Origin: Candidatus Competibacteraceae bacterium
GTDB lineage: Bacteria > Pseudomonadota > Gammaproteobacteria > Competibacterales > Competibacteraceae
DNA length: 10,547 nucleotides
Assembly (NCBI GenBank): GCA_020445005.1
Contig: JAGRHM010000679.1
Coordinates: forward strand, 1 to 10,547
Direction: 5' to 3'
This document shows positions 1 to 5,360 of the stretch, one piece after another. The position numbers were made by a program, and so were the translations under genes. Positions within the stretch are counted from its first letter, which is position 1; every line of letters starts with the position of its first letter. Under the pieces are notes generated by a model. The model did not search any database. It was not told the origin of the DNA and saw only the letters and a list, made by a program, of their open reading frames with translations.

Positions 1-2
1 CG

Positions 3-710
3 GTCTACGGCCGGGATTTAACCTTGCTGCGCCAGTGGACCGGACTCACCATCGCCGAATGCGGCTATCTGCTGGGCCTGACCGCGCCCCGTTTTCACGA
101 GTACCAGAATCGGCCTGACGAACTGCTGGGCGATCCGGCGGTCGCGCTGTTGGTCTGGGCGCTCTTGCGTTATCCCGAAGCGCATTATCTACCGGTCTTT
201 CCCGAACCGGCCGAGGTGTATCCGGCTTACGCGAGCGCCCTGGAACAGAGCACGGCAATCCAATCCGATCCCGAGGGGGCGTTTGCCTTGCTGATGGGTC
301 AACCCCGTTCCACAGGGCCACGCTGGTTGTCCGGGGTGGACACGCCGCGTCAGACCGTCCATCCGCCGCTACGTCGCCTGTTGCTGGCCTTTCAACGGTT
401 CCTGGCGACGCGCGGCGTGGCAGGCTTTGAAGCGTTCGTGGAGCGCGCCCGGTTCGAGGCCCGGGTGCGCGGACTCGACCTGGATGCGCCCACGCTGAAA
501 ACCTGGGTGCGCCGGGCGGCCCGCCGCGACGTTTCCTTGGTGGACGCCCCGCGCGGCGGGGCATTTCAGCCGTGGCCGCCCCCGAGACTCCGGTTCTCGC
601 CCCACCCACCGGTCCCGGTCGCCGTTCGCCAAGCGGTCGCGCGCCGCCACGCGACCCGCCGTTTGGCGACTCGCCGCGCGGCAGGCGGCGCTCCACGGTC
701 GGCCGACTAA
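3..710 (+). CDS. Unrecognised basic protein with a helix-turn-helix-like N-terminus, 5'-truncated by the window
   Basis: The reading frame is open to the left edge of the window. The residues before the first possible start (TTG at 24) read VYGRDL and run smoothly into LRQWTGLTIAECGYLLGL, so the true start is probably outside the window. At least 228 residues are visible. The segment TIAECGYLLGLTAPRFHEYQ resembles the helices of a helix-turn-helix, followed by a helical leucine- and tyrosine-rich stretch ending near EVYPAY. A second helical part (RRLLLAFQRFLATRGVAGFEAF) follows, and the C-terminus is proline- and arginine-rich, so nucleic-acid binding is plausible. I do not recognise a named family. 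The gene converges on the relaxase gene with only 32 bp between stops, so it belongs to the mobile module by position, but a role in transfer is inference. Confidence 0.6.
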   Translation, partial: VYGRDLTLLRQWTGLTIAECGYLLGLTAPRFHEYQNRPDELLGDPAVALLVWALLRYPEAHYLPVFPEPAEVYPAYASALEQSTAIQSDPEGAFALLMGQPRSTGPRWLSGVDTPRQTVHPPLRRLLLAFQRFLATRGVAGFEAFVERARFEARVRGLDLDAPTLKTWVRRAARRDVSLVDAPRGGAFQPWPPPRLRFSPHPPVPVAVRQAVARRHATRRLATRRAAGGAPRSAD

Positions 711-742
711 TCCGCCGGCCCGCTGCAGCCCGCACCTCTCGG

Positions 743-1789
743 TCATCCTCGGCGGGAGACCCCACCCGGGGCGCACGGCGGCGCACCGCCCGGTGACCGG
801 GCGTACTCCTCACGCGCGGGCGGCACAGGCGCACGCAGGGGGAAAGCGTACTCCGCCGCCAGCCGCCTGCAAAGCGCCTGGTAGGCCGCGTCGCCCTCCA
901 CCTGGAACGCGCCCCACTTTTGCGTGGCCAGGTGCAGCGCCGCCCGAACGGTCTCCCGGTCACGCTCGGCGTAAACGACAATCTCCGCGCCCCGATCCAC
1001 CAAGCCCGGACGCTGACGGGCGCTGTCCCGGCGACGATAATCCACCCGCCGGCCGTAGCCAACGGCGATGAACGCACCCAAATCGTAGGGTTGCAGCGGT
1101 TCCGCGCGGGCGCACCCGTCGGCGGGCGTCAGCCGCGCCTGCGGCCGCTGCTCCGCAGGCGGGCGACGCCGCGGGCACGAATGACCGGCCGGACGCTTCC
1201 CCCCGTCGCGCGGCTCCTGTCGTGCGGCGCACCGCTCCCGCTGCAAGGCGCCGTCTTCCTGCACCCGATAACGTCCGCGCGCCTCCCGCCGCCAACCTTG
1301 CGCGTGTTCAATCCGCGCCACCGCGCGATGCGCCGCTTCCAGGTCAAAGCCTTGATTCGATTCGATGACCTTCAAGGTTGTGGGATGCACCCGATTGATC
1401 ATTAAATGTAGATGCACATGCTCGGTATCGACGTGCAAACCGTAGAAGACCTGATGCGCAGACAGATTCAGTTCATCGAGAAACAGGTCGACCGCTTCCT
1501 CGACCTGCTCAGGCGTGGGCTGCTCGTCCTCCCGCCAGCTCAGAACGTAATGACCGATGGGGTTTCTGCTGTGCACGGTTTCCCGCGCCAACGCCTGCAT
1601 CTCCAGCTTCCGGGCCGCGAACGTCGTCATGAAAAAGCCGCGCGCTCCCGAGTAAATACACTTCTCGCGCGCCTCGACCCGCTCGGGTTTACCCGGCGTC
1701 TCCGGCGCATCGATGTAATCGGCCAACCGACCGATGCGGATGCCCACAGAGGACGATGAACGCGGACTGCGGACTTTCTTGACGACCAT
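743..1789 (-). CDS. traI: MOBP-type relaxase (TraI/MobA-like) with C-terminal LPD7-like domain
   Basis: The relaxase nicks oriT and stays covalently bound to the 5' end of the transferred strand. The 348 residues carry the three MOBP motifs. Motif I has the candidate catalytic Tyr25 in RLADYIDAPE. Motif II is HYVLSWREDEQPT (80-92). Motif III is HVDTEHVHLHLMINRVHP (119-136), with the metal-binding and catalytic histidines 119, 124, 126 and 128 and Asn132. An arginine-rich linker (about 170-245) leads to a segment at about 245-317 (DRGAEIVVYAERDRETVRAA and KWGAFQVEGD) that resembles the LPD7 domain found at the C-terminus of many plasmid relaxases. The ATG at 1789 is preferred over an upstream in-frame start at 1981, because it has a ribosome-binding site (GGAAGGGG, 3 nt before ATG) and avoids overlapping the traJ/mobC gene, which ends 28 bp upstream. 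The protein is short compared with RP4 TraI (over 700 residues) and has no helicase or primase domain. Confidence 0.9.
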   Translation of the reverse strand: MVVKKVRSPRSSSSVGIRIGRLADYIDAPETPGKPERVEAREKCIYSGARGFFMTTFAARKLEMQALARETVHSRNPIGHYVLSWREDEQPTPEQVEEAVDLFLDELNLSAHQVFYGLHVDTEHVHLHLMINRVHPTTLKVIESNQGFDLEAAHRAVARIEHAQGWRREARGRYRVQEDGALQRERCAARQEPRDGGKRPAGHSCPRRRPPAEQRPQARLTPADGCARAEPLQPYDLGAFIAVGYGRRVDYRRRDSARQRPGLVDRGAEIVVYAERDRETVRAALHLATQKWGAFQVEGDAAYQALCRRLAAEYAFPLRAPVPPAREEYARSPGGAPPCAPGGVSRRG

Positions 1790-1817
1790 GAACCCCTTCC
1801 GTCGACGTTGAGAATGT

Positions 1818-2168
1818 TCAGCACGAGTGACTGAACCACGCCAGGATCTCTTGCAATTCGCGACGGAGCGCTTGCGCACCCTCGCGAACCACTGGCGAGG
1901 TTTCCCGTGCGCTTTCCCGATCCAGATGCTCCACCAGAACACTGATCCGTCGCAGGGCTTGAACCATCGCCAACGGGGCATCCACGACCGGAACTCTGCG
2001 ACCCAGGCTGCGACGCCGCACCAGGGCGCTCACCGACAATCCGGCCCGTCGCGCTTCCTGACACAGTTGGGCTTTCTCGAATCGGGTCAGCCGCACGTTC
2101 ATGACCGCATCCAGCGCACGATCGGGGCCGGACTTCTCGTCATCTGATCGTGGATTATCCGGTTTCAT
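1818..2168 (-). CDS. traJ: TraJ/MobC-like relaxosome accessory protein (ribbon-helix-helix)
   Basis: This 116-residue protein has a ribbon-helix-helix-type segment at about residues 22-58 (MNVRLTRFEKAQLCQEARRA followed by GLSVSALVRR). This is the pattern of RP4 TraJ and of plasmid MobC proteins, which bind the inverted repeat beside nic and recruit the relaxase. The C-terminal half (about 65-112) is helical with leucine/isoleucine heptads (VQALRRISVLVEHLDRE) and probably oligomerises. The start is supported by AAGGA 5 nt before the ATG. It lies 28 bp upstream of the relaxase gene on the same strand, so the two are almost certainly cotranscribed leftward away from oriT. Its predicted target, the hairpin at 2319-2334, is about 150 bp upstream of its start, which also allows autoregulation. 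MobC is an equally fair name. Confidence 0.8.
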   Translation of the reverse strand: MKPDNPRSDDEKSGPDRALDAVMNVRLTRFEKAQLCQEARRAGLSVSALVRRRSLGRRVPVVDAPLAMVQALRRISVLVEHLDRESARETSPVVREGAQALRRELQEILAWFSHSC

Positions 2169-2318
2169 CAGGTTCCTTCGTCATCGCCACCCGCTGCAAA
2201 GTCCCCCGCATCCGCCATGGCTCCGTCGTTCAAGAAGCGACCGGAGCGGTTCCCAGCGGGCCACTCTGGCGCCGGGTGCGTCCTGAGAAACACCGCTCAT
2301 CGCCGAACGCCGAGGGGC

Positions 2319-2353
2319 GGGTGTGACAACACCCATCCTGCACAACCGTTGTC
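2319..2353 (+). other. oriT: Predicted origin of transfer (oriT) with nic site
   Basis: A perfect 6-bp inverted repeat with a 4-nt loop, GGGTGT (2319-2324) GACA ACACCC (2329-2334), abuts ATCCTG (2335-2340) followed by C. CATCCTG|C fits the IncP/MOBP nick consensus YATCCTG|Y, and an inverted repeat just 5' of nic on the nicked strand is the standard architecture. A predicted cut between 2340 and 2341 on the plus strand would send the traK side into the recipient first, with the relaxase genes last. A second repeat, GACAAC (2325-2330) and GTTGTC (2348-2353), straddles nic. The site lies in the divergent gap between the traJ/traI and traK/traL/traM arms, where RP4 has its oriT. Other ATCCTG sequences in the window lack the flanking hairpin. 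Confidence 0.8.
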
Positions 2354-2422
2354 CCCCGCGACGAATGACCGAATTCCGAAAGACGCGCCACAATCGCTGA
2401 ATCGCCACAGGGCCATCTCATC

Positions 2423-2455
2423 ATTAAAAAAGGATCAACCGCTTGATCATTTAAT
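2423..2455. repeat. Compound inverted repeat in the oriT leading region
   Basis: GATCAA (2433-2438), a CCGC loop and TTGATC (2443-2448) form a perfect inner repeat. ATTAAA (2423-2428) and TTTAAT (2450-2455) pair around it with unequal spacers of 4 and 1 nt. Parts recur nearby: GATCAACCG at 2433-2441 and again at 2634-2642, and CGCTTGATCA at 2440-2449 and again at 2969-2978, the latter overlapping the traK ribosome-binding site. Recurring half-sites on the leading side of nic are what a TraK-like protein might bind, but that link is inference. Confidence 0.5.
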
Positions 2456-2811
2456 AGTCGTGATCGCCGCACCGCATCGCGATTCGATCGTCATCGCCGA
2501 TGCTTCGATGACTCCGGGGCATCCACACGGCTCATCACATCCACGCGATTCACAACGCACGCTCTCATCCTCCGCACTGCACTGGCATAGCCCAGGCGTT
2601 GTCATCCGATCATCATGGACATCACTATGGCCCGATCAACCGTATGACGCTCCGGTCACCGTCACCTCATCCTGACGCGCCCCACCGTAGAAGATAGGCG
2701 TGCTCTCATCCACCGCAGGACGCCGCTTCAGTTTGCAGTTGCGGTATTAGATCGTCTATGATTAAATAGCATTTAAATAGAATTATCAAAACAAATTTTA
2801 ATGATATAAAA

Positions 2812-2840
2812 TTGATTGATGTTAAACCTATAAATATATA
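2812..2840 (+). promoter_or_regulatory. Possible sigma70-type promoter for traK-traL-traM
   Basis: TTGATT (2812-2817) and TATATA (2835-2840) are 17 bp apart and each matches 4 of 6 consensus bases. The position fits a rightward transcript into traK, but such matches are easily found by chance in DNA this AT-rich. Confidence 0.3.
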
Positions 2841-2847
2841 TTTATAG
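2828..2847. repeat. Perfect 20-bp palindrome
   Basis: CTATAAATATATATTTATAG is a perfect 20-bp palindrome in the centre of the AT-rich island, overlapping the candidate traK promoter. It could be a dimeric operator or a cruciform-forming site near oriT. Low complexity makes palindromes more likely by chance here, but the C and G ends are also symmetric. Confidence 0.5.
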
Positions 2848-2977
2848 TTTATAAAACACATTTTTATATCTACGTGGGTTAAGTAAGCAATGTATGGATG
2901 GCCTTCCAACCCTGCCGCTTACACGACCATTGAAAATGGTTATCCGTGAAGGGCGGACCTGAAACCATCGCTTGATC

Positions 2978-2983
2978 AGGAGG
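2978..2983 (+). promoter_or_regulatory. Strong ribosome-binding site of traK
   Basis: AGGAGG lies 5 nt before the ATG at 2989 and fixes that start. The repeated motif CGCTTGATCA ends on the first base of this site, so a repressor bound there could block translation or late transcription of the operon. Confidence 0.75.
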
Positions 2984-2988
2984 ACCGC

Positions 2989-3561
2989 ATGGCAAAAGAA
3001 AAAGGCCGTCCCGCCGATCCTGACCTGGCACGGCTCAATGCTTACTTCAATGACTTACCGGCTTCGCCCCGCCGTACCGGGACGTTGCGTAACCTGATTG
3101 ATGGATTGCGCGATACGCTGCTTCGCGCCGTTCGCGAACGGGGGTATTCGGTTCGGGAATTAGCCGATCATTTGCGTGCGCAGGGCATTGCGATCACCCC
3201 GTCCACGCTGCGGCAATACCTCGGCCATACCCGCACGCCTTCGCGCCCGGGATCGTTGCACCAGGAACCGGTCCAAGGGAACCGCTCCCGACCCCTCGCC
3301 GGCCCTTCACACCCGATCCGCGCCGGAGAGGAAGCGTGTTCGCCCGCTGATCAGCCCCCTCCAGTGACCGCTTCTCGCGCCGACGGGTTTCCTTCCACCG
3401 CGCCTTCGCGCCGGGGAACACCACGAACCGGGAGCGGTTCGTTTATCCCGAAAGAGGAACTGCCGCTGGACGAGTGGTTACGTCAGGCGCAGGCGCGGAA
3501 TGCGGAAATCGATCGCGCCACGATGGAACCGGCGATCCCGCCGACCGAACAGGAATCTTGA
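2989..3561 (+). CDS. traK: TraK-like oriT-binding protein
   Basis: RP4 TraK binds the leading side of oriT and bends it during relaxosome assembly. This 190-residue protein has the TraK-type core at about residues 30-80: LRNLIDGLRDTLLRAVRERG, then YSVRELADHLRAQGIAITPS, then TLRQYLGHTR. This helix-turn-helix-like arrangement is similar to the RP4 TraK region around GYALVTIWEHMRETGKVKFS. The rest (about 85-190) is proline-, arginine- and serine-rich and looks disordered, ending in acidic helical sequence (PLDEWLRQAQARNAEID). It is longer than RP4 TraK because of this tail. The start has a near-perfect ribosome-binding site. It opens the rightward arm and is followed 160 bp later by the traL-like gene. 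Identification rests on pattern resemblance and gene order, not alignment scores. Confidence 0.7.
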   Translation: MAKEKGRPADPDLARLNAYFNDLPASPRRTGTLRNLIDGLRDTLLRAVRERGYSVRELADHLRAQGIAITPSTLRQYLGHTRTPSRPGSLHQEPVQGNRSRPLAGPSHPIRAGEEACSPADQPPPVTASRADGFPSTAPSRRGTPRTGSGSFIPKEELPLDEWLRQAQARNAEIDRATMEPAIPPTEQES

Positions 3562-3721
3562 TGCGGATCGGTGGCGGCCGTGCGGCAAGGACGACCCGGG
3601 TCCGCGGTGGATGCCGGGACCTGCTTGAACCCACTGCGCTGCTCAGAAATCCCGGACGCGCTCCGTGTCTCGGTTCGCGTCCTCTGTGGGGTGTTTAAAG
3701 GTCTTTTCGTGGAGCATCCTG

Positions 3722-4507
3722 ATGAACAAGCCTCTTTTTCTGGTGGGCGGCAGCAAGGGCGGCGTCGGCAAATCGATGACTGCGTTGACATTGGTCGATT
3801 ATTTACGCGAGCGCGGCGAACCTGTGCTGCTGATCGAAACCGACACCTCCAATCCCGATGTCTGGCGGATGTACGCGCGGGACGAAGCCGGTGTGATCGC
3901 CGAAACCGTCAATCTGGATGAAGCCGATGGCTGGATTGAGCTGGCCAATTATTGCGCGGCCCATGCGGATCGCGTGGCGGTCGTGAACACCGCGGCCCGA
4001 AATAATCTCGGGGTAGCGGCGCACGGCGCGACCTTGAACGAGGCGCTCCCGGAACTGGGGCGGCGCCTGGTCACGTTGTGGGTGATCAATTGCGACCGCG
4101 ACAGTCTGGAATTGCTGGAGGACTATTTACGCATCCTGCCCGGTTCCGTCACGCATGTGGTGTGCAATACTTTTTTTGGAGCGCCCGACCGATTTGCGCT
4201 GTATGTGAACGTGTGGAGCAAGGCCATCATGCAACGCGGTGGCCAGTCCCTGTATTTTCCCAAAGTGGCCGCCCGCGTGAGCAGTGATTTGTACACCCAG
4301 CGCTGGTCGATCGCCCGCGCCTTGCGCCCGACGTCGCCCGATGCGCCGCCGGGCGCCGGTTGGCCCATCGGCCATCGCGCCGAATTAAGTCGCTGGCGGC
4401 GGGTGGTCGCAACGATGTACGACGCGGTGGTGCCAGCGGAATTGCCGGCGGCCTCCCCGCCCCCCGTGGAGGAAATTGCGGAGGGGGCATCGGAACGCCC
4501 GGCATGA
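3722..4507 (+). CDS. traL: TraL-like ATPase with deviant Walker A motif (ParA/MinD superfamily)
   Basis: This 261-residue protein has a deviant Walker A motif, GGSKGGVGKS (9-18), with the signature Lys12 and catalytic Lys17, a Walker A'-like segment VLLIETDTSNPD (35-46), and a Walker B-like strand VAVVNTAARN. These place it in the ParA/MinD group of P-loop ATPases. The second gene of the RP4 traK-traL-traM operon is such an ATPase, so TraL is preferred over a plasmid-partition ParA; no ParB gene or parS array is seen beside it. The ATG at 3722 has GGAG 7 nt upstream; an in-frame start at 3665 is less likely. The C-terminus is proline-rich and its stop overlaps the next start in ATGA, indicating translational coupling. 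A partition or StbB-like role remains possible. Confidence 0.8.
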   Translation: MNKPLFLVGGSKGGVGKSMTALTLVDYLRERGEPVLLIETDTSNPDVWRMYARDEAGVIAETVNLDEADGWIELANYCAAHADRVAVVNTAARNNLGVAAHGATLNEALPELGRRLVTLWVINCDRDSLELLEDYLRILPGSVTHVVCNTFFGAPDRFALYVNVWSKAIMQRGGQSLYFPKVAARVSSDLYTQRWSIARALRPTSPDAPPGAGWPIGHRAELSRWRRVVATMYDAVVPAELPAASPPPVEEIAEGASERPA

Positions 4508-5082
4508 ACCCGGCCCGCCCGCCACCGGCGGCCGCCGAAGCGGCGTTCGCCCAGTTGTTAGGCCGGCAAGCCACCGATGCCGAGCGTCTGCGCCTGCGGG
4601 CGATCCAGGAAACCTTGGGGATCGACTCCCGCGATGCCGTTTGGCTGATCTTTGTGGCGCTGGATCATTATCACACGCTCTACGAACAGTTTCCGGCCTT
4701 GATTCGCGCCGCCGCCGCCGCGACCCTCGTCGACTATCAGGAGCATCTCGATACCCGGGCAGCGGCCATCACGCGCAACCTGAACGAACAGGTGCGGCAG
4801 CTCGAGGAGGGTCTCCAGGTCGAAGCCGCCGCCGCCGCGACGGCATCGCAACAGGCGCTGGCCCGCGCGATTGCCCAGTCGGCCCAGCGCATGGCCATGA
4901 AGGCGCTGCGCGGTCCGCGATGGCCCTGGGTCACCGGCGGGGCGACGGCGATGGCCCTGGCGCTGCTCGTGGGCATCGGCGTGGGCGTCGGTTATGGCTA
5001 CGCGAGAGGATACACCGAGGGATACACGGCGGCTTTGCCGCTCACGCCCGCCGCCCGTCCAGTGCGCCCCAGAGACCCCTGA
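4504..5082 (+). CDS. traM: TraM-like membrane-anchored coiled-coil protein
   Basis: The start ATG lies in the ATGA overlap with the traL-like stop, so the two are translationally coupled. The 192 residues read in order: an Ala/Pro-rich N-terminus; a helical domain (about 20-70, ATDAERLRLRAIQETLGIDS and AVWLIFVALDHYHTLYEQF); a long alanine-rich coiled coil (about 75-135); a transmembrane helix (about 143-165, MALALLVGIGVGVG); and a short Gly/Tyr-rich tail (YGYARGYTEGYTAA). This is the plan of RP4 TraM-type proteins, with a soluble head, a coiled coil and a C-terminal anchor. Similar membrane proteins often follow a ParA-like ATPase in mobilisation operons. A role in linking the relaxosome to the membrane or coupling protein is inference. 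It is the last gene of the rightward arm. Confidence 0.65.
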   Translation: MNPARPPPAAAEAAFAQLLGRQATDAERLRLRAIQETLGIDSRDAVWLIFVALDHYHTLYEQFPALIRAAAAATLVDYQEHLDTRAAAITRNLNEQVRQLEEGLQVEAAAAATASQQALARAIAQSAQRMAMKALRGPRWPWVTGGATAMALALLVGIGVGVGYGYARGYTEGYTAALPLTPAARPVRPRDP

Positions 5083-5217
5083 AGGCAGGGGTATCCTGAG
5101 CGTGGCTACGATCGGGACGAGGCTGAGGGTCGGACACCGACTCGACTGCAGGTTGCCGGGCGTTGTACCGGAAAGCAGCGGCCCACGAACGGATGAATCC
5201 CCCAACAGCGCGCGCAT

Positions 5218-5238
5218 AAAAAAACCGCCCATCGGCGG
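5218..5238 (-). terminator. Leftward intrinsic terminator
   Basis: On the minus strand, CCGCC-GATG-GGCGG is followed directly by seven T residues (the A run at 5218-5224 on the plus strand). The stem is short, 5 bp, but all G-C. No leftward gene ends here, which is odd; see findings. Confidence 0.45.
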
Positions 5239-5289
5239 CGGCGTGTTCTATCATTGATACCCATTTCCCCTCAGGGAGAGTTGGACCAC

Positions 5290-5324
5290 CGGGTCGCCGA
5301 AATCTTGGCGGACGAAGCGACCCG
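5290..5324 (+). repeat. Inverted repeat in the leader of the replication-protein gene
   Basis: CGGGTCGC (5290-5297) and GCGACCCG (5317-5324) are a perfect 8-bp inverted repeat separated by 19 nt. An inner alternative stem, CGCC (5295-5298) with GGCG (5307-5310), would compete with it. The repeat ends 36 bp before the ATG at 5361 and could form a leader hairpin or be an operator. Confidence 0.5.
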
Positions 5325-5360
5325 ATGGTATCCCGTAAATTCGCGGCGGGAGTACCCGTT

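Larger units (their letters stand above)
2755..2875. other. AT-rich island in the oriT-traK gap
   Basis: Bases 2761-2870 contain only 15 G or C in 110, in an otherwise GC-rich window. The island lies between nic and traK and has no convincing gene: the only open frame (leftward, about 67 codons) is low-complexity and hydrophobic and looks accidental. In RP4, TraK binds intrinsically curved DNA on this side of nic, so the island may be the equivalent binding or bending region, and it may also hold the traK promoter. The other parts of the 2169-2988 gap hold oriT, the repeat at 2423-2455, and otherwise nothing I can name. Confidence 0.6.

Noticed and set aside
46..1077. Long leftward open frame (343 codons) covering the left-end gene
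   Set aside because: Arg/Pro/Gly-rich translation typical of the antisense of GC-rich genes; it overlaps both the left-end gene and the relaxase, which have real protein features.
2319..2455. CRISPR-like or iteron array in the oriT gap
   Set aside because: Repeats are few, short and irregularly spaced, with no constant repeat-spacer unit.
2668..2675. CATCCTGA in the oriT-traK gap
   Set aside because: The base after the nick position is A instead of a pyrimidine, and no hairpin precedes it.
2706..2909. Leftward open frame of about 67 codons in the AT-rich island
   Set aside because: Low-complexity Ile/Phe/Lys-rich translation expected from AT-rich DNA; no ribosome-binding site and no recognisable domain.
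4132..4139. CATCCTGC followed by CCGG, close to the RP4 nick sequence
   Set aside because: It lies inside the traL-like coding sequence, encodes conserved-looking residues (RILPGS), and has no inverted repeat on its 5' side.
3722..4507. Plasmid partition system (ParA)
   Set aside because: The deviant Walker A fits ParA, but no ParB-like gene or parS repeats are adjacent, and the neighbours match the traK and traM plan better. Not fully excluded.
4558..5232. Leftward open frame of 224 codons antisense to the traM-like gene
   Set aside because: It has no domain pattern, whereas the plus strand has a coupled start, coiled coil and membrane helix. It also ends far past the leftward terminator at 5218-5238, which would cut its transcript.
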